Assembly (NCBI RefSeq): GCF_003343245.1
Contig: NZ_CP024901.1
Span: 3,348,001-3,412,000, forward strand
Direction of reading: 5' to 3'
DNA: 64,000 nt
DNA from: Photorhabdus laumondii subsp. laumondii
Lineage (GTDB): Bacteria > Pseudomonadota > Gammaproteobacteria > Enterobacterales > Enterobacteriaceae
Under the pieces are notes generated by a model. It was not told where the DNA came from. It searched no databases and worked only from the letters and a program-made list of their open reading frames with translations. A program made the position numbers and the translations under genes. Below, piece after piece: positions 19,844 to 29,466 of this stretch. Every line of letters begins with the position of its first letter. Within the stretch, counting starts at the first letter, position 1.

Positions 19844-20434
19844 ATGACACAAATCATTTTAGCTTCCACATCAGCTTACCGCCGCATGTTACTGGAAAAA
19901 CTTCGTTTACCCTTTATATGTGCAGCTCCTAATACTGATGAAACACCTCGAATGAATGAAAATGCAGAACAGCTCGTTATGCGTTTGGCGCAAGCCAAGG
20001 CACAGGCATTACAAACAAAATATTCTCAGCATTTGATTATTGGTTCCGATCAAGTTTGTGTTATTAATGGCGAAATCACTGGCAAGCCCCACAGTTTCGA
20101 ACATGCATTTAAACAATTGCGGCAAGCCAGTGGTCATTGCGTCACCTTTTATACCGGCATTTCTCTCTTTAACAGCAAAACAGGAATAACCGATACCCGT
20201 TGTGAATTATTCAATGTCTATTTTAGAGAGCTGGCTGATGATGAAATCCGGGCTTATTTAACCGCGGAAAACCCGCTTAATTGTGCCGGAAGCTTTAAAA
20301 GCGAAGGGTTAGGAATCACTTTATTTGAACGACTTGAAGGGAAAGATCCGAATACGCTCATCGGTTTACCATTAATTACATTGACTGAATTATTAATCCG
20401 CCAGGGGGTAAACCCACTGACGGCGATAGGTTAA
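19844..20434 (+). CDS. yceF: Maf-family nucleotide pyrophosphatase (7-methyl-GTP type)
   Basis: A 196-residue Maf protein. [10 protein letters not shown] at the N-terminus, the DETP motif and the IIGSDQVC catalytic Asp mark the family; the YceF branch hydrolyses 7-methyl-GTP. The ATG at 19844 follows GGA by seven bases and gives the normal MTQIILAST start; the ATG at 19826 is less likely. Its stop overlaps the stop of convergent rluC by four bases. Confidence 0.92.
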   Translation: MTQIILASTSAYRRMLLEKLRLPFICAAPNTDETPRMNENAEQLVMRLAQAKAQALQTKYSQHLIIGSDQVCVINGEITGKPHSFEHAFKQLRQASGHCVTFYTGISLFNSKTGITDTRCELFNVYFRELADDEIRAYLTAENPLNCAGSFKSEGLGITLFERLEGKDPNTLIGLPLITLTELLIRQGVNPLTAIG

Positions 20435-21390
20435 TTACTGTGATTCTGACGTAACGTGTTTATACAATAGCGCAATTGCTCATCCATCGGTGCTTCAAGA
20501 CGTAATGTCTCCCCCGTCGAGGGATGAGTAAATTTTATCACACTGGCATGCAAGAATAGGCGGTTAAGACCCGTAGCTGACAGTTGCGAATCAAAAACTT
20601 TATCCCCATAGCGATTATCAAAAGCGATCGGATGCCCAGCATATTGAGTATGAACACGGATTTGATGAGTCCGACCCGTTACCGGACTGGCTTTCACTAA
20701 CGTTGCATTGGCAAAACGCTCTTCTACTTTAAAACGCGTTTCAGAAGGCTTACCTTCACTGTTTACTTTAACAATCCGCTCACCACTTTGCAGGATATTT
20801 TTCAGCAATGGAGCCTGAACAACCTTACAATGTGATGGCCATTGTCCTCGTACTAAAGCCAGATAATCTTTCTGCATCTGTTTAAGGCGTAATTGCTCGT
20901 GCAAGGCCCGTAAAGCTGAGCGCTTTTTAGCAATTAACAAAATTCCAGAGGTATCACGATCTAAACGATGCACTAATTCGAGGAATTTTGCTTCCGGACG
21001 CAAAACCCGCAATCCCTCAATAACACCAAAACTTAAACCGCTACCGCCATGAACGGCCGTACCAGCAGGTTTATTGAGCACTAGAATATGGTCATCTTCG
21101 TATAAGATACAATCGTCTAATGCAGCGACTTTATCCAGTTTAGCTGAAACTGGCACTGCTTGCCGTTCTGCAACCCGAACCGGTGGAATTCTGACAACAT
21201 CCCCCGCAGACAATTTATACTCAGGTTTTATCCTGCCTTTATTTATCCGCACTTCCCCCTTACGCACAATCCGGTAAATCATGCTCTTAGGAACACCCTT
21301 CAAACGCGCTAATAAAAAATTATCAACTCGCTGTCCAGCTTCATCGTCATCAATAGTGACAAATTGTACAACTTGATTATTCGTTTTCAT
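20431..21390 (-). CDS. rluC: 23S rRNA pseudouridine synthase C
   Basis: A 319-residue enzyme that makes pseudouridines at 23S positions 955, 2504 and 2580 in E. coli. An S4 RNA-binding domain (about residues 15-75, [12 protein letters not shown]) precedes the catalytic domain with Asp in HRLDRDTSG. The MKTNNQ start at 21390 matches E. coli; an ATG seven codons upstream is rejected. It is divergent from rne. Confidence 0.94.
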   Translation of the reverse strand: MKTNNQVVQFVTIDDDEAGQRVDNFLLARLKGVPKSMIYRIVRKGEVRINKGRIKPEYKLSAGDVVRIPPVRVAERQAVPVSAKLDKVAALDDCILYEDDHILVLNKPAGTAVHGGSGLSFGVIEGLRVLRPEAKFLELVHRLDRDTSGILLIAKKRSALRALHEQLRLKQMQKDYLALVRGQWPSHCKVVQAPLLKNILQSGERIVKVNSEGKPSETRFKVEERFANATLVKASPVTGRTHQIRVHTQYAGHPIAFDNRYGDKVFDSQLSATGLNRLFLHASVIKFTHPSTGETLRLEAPMDEQLRYCINTLRQNHSN

Positions 21391-21589
21391 GATAGCAATT
21401 TTAATTATCACTCAAGCAGAGTGCTACTCATTTTTAAATATGTGTAAAAATCACGCATACTTTCCGGTTGTTACCTTCGCTACTTTAAGATAAAGATTAA
21501 ATATTAACTATTTCTTCCTATTTCATCAGAAAAACCGCTTAAAGACATAAAGTCACCTTGCTATCACCCCAACAGCAATGGAATAATAC

Positions 21590-21949
21590 GTAGCCACCAT
21601 CAGTTTTTTAATCCTGAATGGCGAAGTTAAACGTTTGTTCTTCATTTGATTGCACAAAAACGCAGCAATGGCGTAAGACGTACTGGGAAATCAAATAATT
21701 AGCGGGCTACGGGTAGCAGATTACTGGAATCGGATCAAATCAGCTTCATTTATATTTGCAGATTATTCCTAGAAAAGGGTACTGTTTTCTAAGTGAAAAT
21801 TCAGACCTGCCGAAAATATGCGTCTCTATACAAACGACAACCGGGAGGTTGGCGGATTTGTAAAAGACACGAGACCATCGGTTACCAGTCGCTCATCTAT
21901 ATTTGCCCGTAGCTCTATAACTAATGTAAAAAATAATGAGTAAGTTACA
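21590..21949 (+). promoter_or_regulatory. rne 5' untranslated region (autoregulatory leader)
   Basis: A gap of 559 bases separates rluC and rne. In enterobacteria the 5' UTR of rne is about 360 nt and folds into stem-loops that RNase E itself senses, so that the mRNA decays when enzyme is plentiful. The stretch just before the gene ends GAGTAAGTTACAATG, as in E. coli, and ACAACCGGGAGGTTG (about 21835-21850) forms a hairpin. The start of the transcript is an estimate. Confidence 0.6.
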
Positions 21950-24900
21950 ATGAAAAGAATGCTAATCAACGCAACTCAGCAAGAAGAGTTGCGTGTTGCT
22001 CTGGTTGACGGGCAACGCCTTTATGATTTGGATATCGAAAGCCCAGGACACGAGCAGAAAAAAGCAAATATCTACAAAGGTAAAATCACCCGAATTGAAC
22101 CTAGTCTGGAAGCTGCTTTTGTTGACTACGGCGCTGAACGGCATGGTTTCCTTCCTATTAAAGAAATAGCCCGCGAATATTTTCCCAATAACTACCATCC
22201 TCACGGTCGCCCTAATATCAAAGATGTTTTAAGGGAGGGCCAGGAAGTTATCGTTCAAGTCGATAAAGAAGAACGTGGTAATAAAGGGGCCGCCTTAACC
22301 ACTTTTATCAGTCTGGCGGGCAGTTATCTGGTACTCATGCCCAATAACCCTCGCGCAGGCGGTATTTCCCGCCGTATCGAAGGAGATGACCGCACAGAAC
22401 TGAAAGAAGCGTTGGCATCGTTAGAAGTGCCAGAAGGAATGGGACTGATCGTCCGCACTGCGGGCGTTGGTAAGTCCGCAGAAGCACTACAGTGGGATTT
22501 ATCATTCCGCCTTAAACACTGGGAAGCGATCAAAAAAGCCGCCGAAAACCGCTCGGCTCCCTTCTTAATCCATCAAGAAAGCAATGTTATCGTCCGGGCT
22601 TTCCGCGACTATTTGCGCCCAGACATCGGTGAAATCTTAATCGACAATCCCAAGGTTCTCGATCTGGCACGGCAACATATCACCGCACTTGGCCGCCCAG
22701 ATTTCACCAGTAAAATTAAGCTGTATAGTGGTGAGGTTCCTCTGTTCAGCCACTATCAGATTGAATCACAGATTGAATCTGCATTTCAGCGTGAAGTTCG
22801 CCTGCCATCAGGCGGTGCTGTGGTTATCGATACCACAGAAGCATTAACTGCGATCGATATTAACTCTTCCCGAGCAACACGCGGAGGAGATATCGAAGAG
22901 ACGGCTTTTAATACCAACCTTGAAGCCGCAGATGAAATTGCCCGTCAATTACGCCTGCGTGACCTTGGTGGTTTGATTGTTATCGATTTTATCGATATGA
23001 CACCAGTACGTCATCAACGTGAAGTGGAAAACCGACTACGTGATGCTGTTCGTCAGGATCGTGCTCGTATTCAAATTGGCCGTATTTCCCGCTTTGGTCT
23101 ACTGGAAATGTCCCGTCAGCGCCTGAGTCCATCACTCGGTGAATCCAGCCACCACGTTTGCCCACGCTGTAGCGGCACAGGGACTATTCGTGACAATGAA
23201 TCCCTGTCGCTATCCATTTTGCGTCTGATTGAAGAAGAGGCACTGAAAGAGAACACGCATCAAGTCCATGCTATTGTTCCAGTACAAATCGCCTCATATC
23301 TACTGAACGAAAAGCGCCAGGCAGTCAGTGCAATTGAGCGCCGTCAGGGAGATGTTGGCGTAGTGATCGTGCCTAACGATCAAATGCAGACTCCTCACTT
23401 CTCTGTTCTACGTGTGCGTAAAGGTGAGGAAATTTCTGCACTGAGCTATCTGCTTCCTCAATTTCATGAAGCTGGCGCGATAAATCCTCAAGAAGATGTT
23501 CAACCTGAACGTAAGCGTCCTGAGCAGCCCGCTATTTCTGCTTTTGCTTTGCCAGCCGATACGCCAGCACAGCAACCATCACATAAAGCAAAAGAGAAAA
23601 AGCCAAACCACACTGCTCAGACTATAACGGAACAACCGGGTCTCTTAAGCCGCTTCTTGACTGCTTTGAAAAAAATGTTCAGTACAGAAGCAGAAGAAGA
23701 AAAACCGGCACAGAAAAAAGAGAACAAATTATCCGGTCATGATAACCGTCGCTCTTCTGAACGACGCAATCAACGCCGCCAAAATTCACGTAAAGATCGT
23801 GATGATAATAATCTGCGTGATGAACAACGTAATAACCGTGATCGTGACGAACAGCGGAAAAATCGAAATACTCAACAGAAAAATGGCACTCAAGATAACA
23901 ACGTGACGATAGACACTGCTGCTCGTGAAACCCAACAGCAGCAACGTCGCGAGCAACGTGCAGAACGTCAACGCCGTCGTCAGGAAGAAAAACGCCAACT
24001 GCAACCTGAAACCCAGAAACCAGAAATTGTTGAAAATGAGGTAGAAGAACGTCTACCGGTTATACCACGTCGCCAACGTCGTCAGCTTGAACAAAAAATT
24101 CGCATCATAGATGAAGTGAAAGAAGTTACAACTGTCGCCTCGCTGCCCATACCTGTTGTTACCGAAGAGCAATTACCAGTACCTGTTGAAATACCGCTAG
24201 AAACAGCTCAGCCGCAACAATTGACTGAAAATAAAGAGCAACAAGATAATGTTATGCCACGCCGCTCTCGTCGCTCACCTCGCCATTTGCGCGTTAGTGG
24301 TCAGCGCCGCCGCCGTTACCGCGATGAGAGAAATCTACTTCAATCACCGGCACCATTATCTATGGCTGTTGCATCACCAGAAATGGCTTCCGGTAAAGTT
24401 TGGGTTCGCTATCCGGTGGTTCCGATTTCCATAGAAATGCCTGAGGAAATTTCCATGATCGAACAGCAAGAACAACAAAATGAGGTATTGCCGGTAATAG
24501 CAGCAGAAACAGTACCTGCAATCATCGTTGTTGCAGAATCTGAACAAACCGTTATTGAATCTCCGAAGGTAGCAGAGACGCCAGCAGCTCACCAGAACGG
24601 AATCAAATCTGCAACAGGAATTACAGAACAAAATGACATTGTTCTACAGCAAACTAAACCAGTGCAGGAAGAGCGGTCAGTTATTGAACTGGTTGCAACA
24701 ACACCGATTATTCCTGAATTTGAGCAGCAATCTGAAGCAGACGAAGACATTGTTGTTTCTGAAGACGTTGTTGTTTCTGAAGACATTGTTATTTCTAAAG
24801 AAATTGCAGCAGTGATGATTATTGAAGAGAGTAAAGATGAAATGGTTAAACAACCTGTTGCTATTATAGCCAAAGTTCATCATTCTTATGCGCCAATGAC

Positions 24901-25054
24901 CAAAGCACCAGCCCCTGAGATGATTGAAAAACCTATTGTTATCAACGAATGGCAACGACCTTTTTCTCATTTTGAAGGGAAAGGCGGAGCGGGGGGCCAT
25001 TCAGCCACTAATGCGGCTACTTCACCAATGGCTAAACCGCAATTCTTTGAATAA
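21950..25054 (+). CDS. rne: Ribonuclease E
   Basis: A 1034-residue endoribonuclease and scaffold of the RNA degradosome. The catalytic half (1 to about 530) aligns with E. coli without gaps up to about residue 400: an S1 domain, the catalytic Asp pair in AIDINS (about 303) and VIDFIDM (about 346), and the CPRCSGTG zinc link near 404. The C-terminal half is unstructured and rich in Arg, Gln and Glu. It keeps [21 protein letters not shown] (RNA binding), the WVRYPVVP enolase site and the C-terminal [13 protein letters not shown]ase site. A three-unit E-D-[IV]-V-[VI]-S repeat (24742-24798) is local. The protein is slightly shorter than E. coli RNase E (1061). Confidence 0.97.
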   Translation: MKRMLINATQQEELRVALVDGQRLYDLDIESPGHEQKKANIYKGKITRIEPSLEAAFVDYGAERHGFLPIKEIAREYFPNNYHPHGRPNIKDVLREGQEVIVQVDKEERGNKGAALTTFISLAGSYLVLMPNNPRAGGISRRIEGDDRTELKEALASLEVPEGMGLIVRTAGVGKSAEALQWDLSFRLKHWEAIKKAAENRSAPFLIHQESNVIVRAFRDYLRPDIGEILIDNPKVLDLARQHITALGRPDFTSKIKLYSGEVPLFSHYQIESQIESAFQREVRLPSGGAVVIDTTEALTAIDINSSRATRGGDIEETAFNTNLEAADEIARQLRLRDLGGLIVIDFIDMTPVRHQREVENRLRDAVRQDRARIQIGRISRFGLLEMSRQRLSPSLGESSHHVCPRCSGTGTIRDNESLSLSILRLIEEEALKENTHQVHAIVPVQIASYLLNEKRQAVSAIERRQGDVGVVIVPNDQMQTPHFSVLRVRKGEEISALSYLLPQFHEAGAINPQEDVQPERKRPEQPAISAFALPADTPAQQPSHKAKEKKPNHTAQTITEQPGLLSRFLTALKKMFSTEAEEEKPAQKKENKLSGHDNRRSSERRNQRRQNSRKDRDDNNLRDEQRNNRDRDEQRKNRNTQQKNGTQDNNVTIDTAARETQQQQRREQRAERQRRRQEEKRQLQPETQKPEIVENEVEERLPVIPRRQRRQLEQKIRIIDEVKEVTTVASLPIPVVTEEQLPVPVEIPLETAQPQQLTENKEQQDNVMPRRSRRSPRHLRVSGQRRRRYRDERNLLQSPAPLSMAVASPEMASGKVWVRYPVVPISIEMPEEISMIEQQEQQNEVLPVIAAETVPAIIVVAESEQTVIESPKVAETPAAHQNGIKSATGITEQNDIVLQQTKPVQEERSVIELVATTPIIPEFEQQSEADEDIVVSEDVVVSEDIVISKEIAAVMIIEESKDEMVKQPVAIIAKVHHSYAPMTKAPAPEMIEKPIVINEWQRPFSHFEGKGGAGGHSATNAATSPMAKPQFFE

Positions 25055-25077
25055 ACAACATTATTTAATATTAGCAG

Positions 25078-25108
25078 AATGGCTCTTTTTAGGGAGCCAT
25101 TTTTTTTG
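25078..25108 (+). terminator. Terminator after rne
   Basis: AATGGCTC and GAGCCATT form a stem followed by a T-run, 24 bases beyond the rne stop. Confidence 0.85.
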
Positions 25109-25238
25109 CTACTAACCCCACAAAAATACTCACCGTTAATTTTATTCTCCCCACATAAGGGTTAGTTTGAGCAGTCATTACCGTGACCCTGTTCAATTAA
25201 TTATCATTCGATTTCTTATTTAACCAGGAGAATAACCT

Positions 25239-25871
25239 ATGAAACCGTGGCTTATTTTTGGTGCGGGTAGTGGCATTGGACGTCATCTCGTGACTGTCGC
25301 ACTGCAACAAAAACGTCCCGTCATTGCGCTTATCCGCAATTTTCAGCAGGCTACTGAACTGAGTGCTTTGGGTGTCAAAGTGATACAAGGTGATGCCTGT
25401 AATGCTGAAGATGTTGAAAAAACAGTACAACATGTAAGTTCAGAAGCAATCGTCTTTTCTACTATTGGTGGAATTGATTCAGATCTCTTTGGCAATATGA
25501 CTATCATTGATACTATTGAGAAAACTGAAATAACACGTATGTTACTCGTTACCTCAATAGGTTGTGGCGAAAGCTGGAAAACCCTGTCACCCAGAGTTAA
25601 ATCATTGTTTGGTCAATCTGTCAGGCGTAAATCAATGGCAGAAAACTACCTTCAGACAAGCTCCTTGAATTACACAATTATTCGTCCAGGAGGATTAACA
25701 GATAAACCCGGAACAGGCCATTGTCAAAGATATCAGCATGAAATTCATGGTGCAGCTAGTCGCCAAGATGTAGCACATCAACTGGCAACTATGGCAGAAG
25801 AAGAATCTTCATATCAGCAGATTTATACCTTAGTTGATCCAGAGCTTAAACCTGATTGGGCTGTTGCGTAG
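25239..25871 (+). CDS. NAD(P)-binding protein of the atypical SDR group
   Basis: A 210-residue protein with an N-terminal Rossmann motif FGAGSGIGRH (residues 7-16), a mid-domain VFSTIGG and a later TIIRPGGLTDKPGTG, the pattern of NmrA/YtfG-like atypical short-chain dehydrogenases. These bind NAD(P)H and act as reductases or redox sensors; the substrate cannot be told. AGGAG lies eight bases before the ATG. It is a single gene between the rne and yeeX terminators, and I see no counterpart at this locus in E. coli. Confidence 0.75.
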   Translation: MKPWLIFGAGSGIGRHLVTVALQQKRPVIALIRNFQQATELSALGVKVIQGDACNAEDVEKTVQHVSSEAIVFSTIGGIDSDLFGNMTIIDTIEKTEITRMLLVTSIGCGESWKTLSPRVKSLFGQSVRRKSMAENYLQTSSLNYTIIRPGGLTDKPGTGHCQRYQHEIHGAASRQDVAHQLATMAEEESSYQQIYTLVDPELKPDWAVA

Positions 25872-25880
25872 TCGGTAAGA

Positions 25881-25905
25881 ATAACCACGCATTCGTGCGT
25901 GGTTA
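25881..25905. terminator. Bidirectional terminator hairpin
   Basis: ATAACCACGCA and TGCGTGGTTAT form a perfect 11-bp stem with a three-base loop between two converging genes, so it can serve both. Confidence 0.7.
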
Positions 25906-25915
25906 TCTAATAATG

Positions 25916-26233
25916 CTATTTGAGTTCACCCATTGTTTTAAGCTTTTTAGACAATTCACGACGCTCTTTAGAAAGATCCGCATTTTTAATTATATGATCA
26001 TCTATACGGTCTTCATAATCACTTCTCATATTCATAATGATGCTCTGAATATCCTCAATTGACATACCAGGTTTGATGTATTCGCTCAAGTTATCAAGCA
26101 ATAAAACACGCTTCTGGTTATCGCGTATTTTCTTCTCATTATCTGCGATTTCACGCTGCAACTTATTCTTACGACGAAACATACGTACAAACTCCAGCAC
26201 ATTGTGGAATGACGGCTTATTTACGTTATCCAT
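25916..26233 (-). CDS. yeeX: DUF496 protein YeeX
   Basis: A 105-residue cytoplasmic, helical and probably coiled-coil protein. The core [34 protein letters not shown] and YIKPGMS is almost identical to E. coli YeeX. Its function is unknown; family members have been described as nucleoid-associated. The second ATG (26233) is chosen since the first lies one base from AAGG. In E. coli yeeX is near sbcB; here 3.2 kb of accessory DNA separates them. Confidence 0.92.
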   Translation of the reverse strand: MDNVNKPSFHNVLEFVRMFRRKNKLQREIADNEKKIRDNQKRVLLLDNLSEYIKPGMSIEDIQSIIMNMRSDYEDRIDDHIIKNADLSKERRELSKKLKTMGELK

Positions 26234-26349
26234 TTTCATACCTTATCTTCAATTTAAACATACAAATTATCCAATCTGACTACACAATAAGACTAAAACC
26301 ATTAATAGACAAGTCAGTTTCCGTTATTTATTGATTCTCATTAATTACA

Positions 26350-26476
26350 TATATCCGTTATCTTTCAAGTTGCCTCTTTGTTGGCTGCACTCGCTCACCC
26401 CGGTCACATCGTTATCTATGCTCCCGGGGATTCACTCCCTTGCCGTCGCGATGCATTTTGAAATCCATTGGGTATG
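26350..26476 (+). repeat. ERIC element (127 bp)
   Basis: A full copy with both central arms. The left end reads TATATCCG instead of TATACCCG, and the right end reads GGTATG. Confidence 0.88.
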
Positions 26477-27000
26477 AATCTATTAACTTTTTACTAAAGG
26501 TTCATAATATTGACTCAATCGAAAACAATCGGCCAATGCGAATGAATAATAAATCACCAACCTTCCACTGGCAGAAGCACCATTTTCCCTTCCCTATCGT
26601 TCATCTTCCATCTCTTACTCTACAATTTTTTCAGATTTCAAATGTACTATCATTAATCACTATGATCTCCATGATTATCTAACAAACGTAATTATATATC
26701 TGTCAGAGAAAAAATTTATATATTTGCATATGATAATAATTCAACTATTATTTCATGCAAAATAAATAAAAATTATAAAGCTAATTCTATTTGGAAATTA
26801 AATCAGACACTAATAGACAAACCAAATAAAGACAATTAATTATATAGAACATGATAAAATCTTGAATAAAATATTAATATTCCACCAACATTCTATATAT
26901 CTTAAACTGTCTTCATTATTTTACTTTTCAACTCTTTGTAAAATAGGATTTTCAGAAGATTTTTTTAAAGAAAATTCACATCAAATAGAGAAAACATTTA
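26477..27000. other. AT-rich gap without recognisable genes
   Basis: About 520 bases of very AT-rich DNA. Open frames here are short, lack ribosome binding sites and have no protein-like composition. It leads directly into the octanucleotide repeat. Confidence 0.6.
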
Positions 27001-27304
27001 GTTTATTAGTTTATTAGTTTATTAGTTTATTAGTTTATTAGTTTATTAGTTTATTAGTTTATTAGTTTATTAGTTTATTAGTTTATTAGTTTATTAGTTT
27101 ATTAGTTTATTAGTTTATTAGTTTATTAGTTTATTAGTTTATTAGTTTATTAGTTTATTAGTTTATTAGTTTATTAGTTTATTAGTTTATTAGTTTATTA
27201 GTTTATTAGTTTATTAGTTTATTAGTTTATTAGTTTATTAGTTTATTAGTTTATTAGTTTATTAGTTTATTAGTTTATTAGTTTATTAGTTTATTAGTTT
27301 ATTA
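27001..27304. repeat. Perfect 38-copy octanucleotide tandem repeat
   Basis: The unit GTTTATTA is repeated 38 times with no substitution (304 bases). Because eight is not a multiple of three and the unit contains TAG on one strand and TAA on the other, every one of the six frames meets a stop within 24 bases, so the tract is not coding. It begins after AAAACATTTA and ends into TTTAAATATATG. Perfect identity over this length shows recent expansion by slippage; the copy number probably differs between isolates. It ends 122 bases before the small gene at 27427. Confidence 0.97.
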
Positions 27305-27426
27305 TTTAAATATATGTTCAAAATGACTATATTTGTGATACCCATCTTAATAATAAGATAAAAATTTCCTTATTGCTGAAACATAATTAAAATTGACGAA
27401 AAATATAACGATAATTAGGTTAGGTG

Positions 27427-27657
27427 ATGAAAAAAATTCCTTTTGATTTGGATGGTTACGAAATTTTTTTTGGTCATGCACGTAGAACAAGAATTCCAAT
27501 TATAAGAATAACCCACCCCAAAAATGGGGTTTTTATTAAACCATTTTATAGTGTCAATAGAATAAATTTACTTGAAAGAATTCAATATGAAACTGGTTTA
27601 AATGATCAATATATTGAATCTATTAATGATCATTTTCAAGAGGTTAATTACCCTTAA
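27427..27657 (+). CDS. Small hypothetical protein
   Basis: A 76-residue soluble protein starting MKKIPFDLDGYEIFFG, with several basic residues in HARRTRIPIIR and an acidic tail. I recognise no family. TTAGG precedes the ATG, so translation is plausible; a GTG codon lies directly before the ATG. It stands alone between the octanucleotide repeat and a stem-loop at 27706, in DNA of the same low GC. It could be the only expressed gene controlled by the repeat, which is an inference from position. Confidence 0.45.
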   Translation: MKKIPFDLDGYEIFFGHARRTRIPIIRITHPKNGVFIKPFYSVNRINLLERIQYETGLNDQYIESINDHFQEVNYP

Positions 27658-27705
27658 TAAAGACAAATATATGCATAAAAATATATTCTAATTATTATAT
27701 ATCCT

Positions 27706-27744
27706 GTTTGCTGATAAAACTCTCTAAACAATTCATCAGCAAAC
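27706..27744. terminator. Stem-loop after the small hypothetical gene
   Basis: GTTTGCTGAT and ATCAGCAAAC form a perfect 10-bp stem with a 19-base loop, 49 bases beyond the stop of the gene at 27427. No strong T-run follows. Confidence 0.4.
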
Positions 27745-27912
27745 TAGTAAAATATATTTATAGATTACCTTTGACAATACCATTAATAATAGGAAAGCCC
27801 ATCCTAAAATACTCTTATTAGTCGAATCCTCCTGGGTAAATCTAGGTAAAGAATAATCCCTACGCTTACTAATCATAACCTATTGGAATAATATGCATTT
27901 TTCTTTTATTTT

Positions 27913-28089
27913 TTACGTTATATAGTAAAAAAACGCAGAAAGTACCAAACATATACCTGCAACTATTGCATACTGATATCGATTTTCCAATGTTGACATC
28001 AGTGTAAAATAAACTAAACCCATAACTGAAAATACACTCACCGCACCAATTATCCCTTGAATTATGTGCATCACGATTTTCATCATCAT
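27913..28089 (-). CDS. Tiny two-helix membrane protein
   Basis: A 58-residue protein starting MMMKIVMHIIQG with two hydrophobic segments, about residues 7-31 (GIIGAVSVFSVMGLVYF) and 40-57 (YAIVAGICLVLSAFFYYI), joined by a short polar loop STLENRYQ. AAGGA lies eight bases before the first ATG. Its ATG overlaps the stop of the fragment upstream (ATGA), so it was built to be co-translated with that partner. The family is not recognised. Such small membrane proteins are often immunity or accessory factors, but that is a guess. Confidence 0.5.
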   Translation of the reverse strand: MMMKIVMHIIQGIIGAVSVFSVMGLVYFTLMSTLENRYQYAIVAGICLVLSAFFYYIT

Positions 28090-28223
28090 TTATCTAATCC
28101 TTCAGTGAACTCATCAAATAAACCTCGATGTTGTATACTATAAATGAAAACCTGATCTTCTTGCCCATTTAGTGACTTGATGCCAATTGCATCTCCGACA
28201 CCACAACCAACAGAAATTAACCC
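28086..28223 (-). pseudogene. Truncated gene tail, perhaps SMI1/KNR4 (SUKH)-like
   Basis: A 45-codon frame (containing SVGCGVGDAIGIKSLNGQED, VFIYSIQHRGLF and DEFTEGLDK) ends at a stop that overlaps the start of the tiny membrane protein. An in-frame stop directly upstream and no start codon show that the 5' part is lost. The layout (glycine-rich turn, 'G.vfiy.h', then a SF.EFL-like end) recalls the C-terminus of SUKH immunity proteins, but the match is weak. Confidence 0.35.
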
Positions 28224-28394
28224 TTAATTTTGGCTATTAATCTTTAAGTAAATTAAATTTTATATATTCACTATATTAATATTTTCAACCTTTCGCTGCA
28301 TATCTATGCAAACATATCAATATGGTCAAGGGAAAATGGTCTTAAAACATACAATCTTTTATTCCAGGCATCAAAAATGCTAACTAATAACTAA

Positions 28395-28602
28395 CTTCCG
28401 CTCATGGAACATGAAAGTAAGAAAATATGTACACAATAGTACTATGATCAATGCCAAAATGTTTTACAGTCAGTTTAGCGCCAAGAGTACCTGACAGGAA
28501 ATACTCAGCAACCTGAATTCTAGAGGCAACAGGATATTTTTCTTCATAGAACCACCGCCTTAAGTCAGTAATCGGGCACCCAACTTTTGGGGTGCAATTC
28601 AA
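28395..28602 (-). mobile_element. Remnant of an IS3-family (IS150-type) left end and orfA
   Basis: On the minus strand GCACCCCAAAAGTTGGGTG looks like an IS150-group terminal repeat. About 50 bases later ATGAAGAAAAATATCC would start orfA; one A appears lost, after which the frame reads YPVASRIQVAEYF, GAKLTVKHFGIDHST. This is the helix-turn-helix start of IS3-family OrfA proteins. The element stops after about 45 codons, so it is inactive. Confidence 0.6.
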
Positions 28603-28654
28603 TAGAACAAGGAATAGTCACATATACCTGCTTCACATTAGCAAAGTATTGCAA

Positions 28655-28678
28655 AAATATAACAATTTTGTTATATTT
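28655..28678. promoter_or_regulatory. Palindromic operator of the toxin-antitoxin pair
   Basis: AAATATAAC and GTTATATTT form a perfect 9-bp inverted repeat with a six-base spacer, ending five bases before the toxin start codon. It includes a possible -10 box (TATAAC). Autoregulation by the XRE-type antitoxin at such sites is known for HigBA; the site itself is read from sequence only. Confidence 0.55.
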
Positions 28679-28683
28679 GGTTC

Positions 28684-29013
28684 ATGAAATATACTATCTA
28701 TTACTATAGCACCGAGGTGGAGAACGAGATCCTTGCTCTCCCTGACACACTTCAAGCCCGTTACATCAGGTATTCCGAAAGAATGCGAGAACATGGTGCC
28801 AACCTCGGAGAACCACACACAGAAGCGTTTGGTAATGGGTTGTTTGAACTCAGACTCAAAGGGGCTGAAGGAATTGCTCGCGTATTCTATTGCACAATGA
28901 TTGGGCACCGTATAGTGATGCTGCACAGCTTCGTGAAGAAAACACAAAAGACCCCACTTAAAGAACGCAGGAAAGCCGAAGTCAGAATGAAAGAGGTAAA
29001 AAATGACTGGTAA
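28684..29013 (+). CDS. RelE/HigB-type toxin (phage Gp49-like family)
   Basis: A 109-residue basic protein. The pattern (ILALPDTLQARYIRYSERMREHGANLGEPHTEAFGNGLFELRLKG, then ARVFYC and IVMLHSFVKKTQKTP) is that of the HigB/Gp49-like RelE superfamily, mRNA-cleaving ribosome-dependent toxins. The likely catalytic residues are the Arg in ELRLKG/ARVFYC and the Lys pair in FVKKTQKTP. It overlaps the antitoxin by 11 bases and comes first, as in higBA. There is little room for a ribosome binding site behind the palindrome, so it may be poorly translated or leaderless. Confidence 0.85.
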   Translation: MKYTIYYYSTEVENEILALPDTLQARYIRYSERMREHGANLGEPHTEAFGNGLFELRLKGAEGIARVFYCTMIGHRIVMLHSFVKKTQKTPLKERRKAEVRMKEVKNDW

Positions 29014-29311
29014 ATATACCCCTCCAACCATGACACACGATGAAATGGTTGCAAAAATGTTGTCAAATCCGGCTGTAAAAGCTGAATACGAGAAACTGGA
29101 ACAAGAATTTGCATTGCTTGATGAACTGCTAGCTGCACGCAAAAAGGCCGGGCTAACACAAGCGCAAGTAGCTGAACGCATGGGAACCAAAGCAACAGCC
29201 ATCACACGGCTTGAAAGCCGGCTAGCTTCTGGCACACAAGGGCCTTCGTATAATACATTGAAGAAATATGCAGCAGCTGTCGGTAAAAAATTACAGATAC
29301 GCCTAGTATGA
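29003..29311 (+). CDS. HigA-type XRE antitoxin
   Basis: A 102-residue protein. Residues about 35-100 form a Cro/C1-type helix-turn-helix (LLAARKKAGLTQAQVAERMGTKATAITRLES), and the N-terminal part (EYEKLEQEFALLDELL) probably wraps the toxin. Overlap with the upstream toxin gene indicates one transcript. It should neutralise the toxin and repress the promoter by binding the palindrome at 28655-28678. A weak stem (CTGATAG/CTATCAG) follows the gene. Confidence 0.87.
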   Translation: MTGKYTPPTMTHDEMVAKMLSNPAVKAEYEKLEQEFALLDELLAARKKAGLTQAQVAERMGTKATAITRLESRLASGTQGPSYNTLKKYAAAVGKKLQIRLV

Positions 29312-29466
29312 CTTTGTAATCTGATAGACGCCTGTGTAAATAACCAGCCACTATCAGACCTGAATTAACGCTAAATAATAAGTTACCACTTTTTTGGGTA
29401 TTAAAGCAGATCAAAACCAAACTAAAGCGATAAAAAATAATTAACAACCTTGGACATTGAACAACA

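Noticed and set aside
25239..25871. Calling the SDR gene yeeZ because of nearby yeeX and sbcB
   Set aside because: The glycine motif and C-terminal RPGG differ from YeeZ, and the protein is about 60 residues shorter.
26440..26682. 80-residue frame starting MPSRCILKSIGY
   Set aside because: The first residues are translated ERIC sequence, seen with the same peptide at 6632 and 13410; no gene.
27001..27304. CRISPR array
   Set aside because: The units are directly adjacent with no spacers and only eight bases long.
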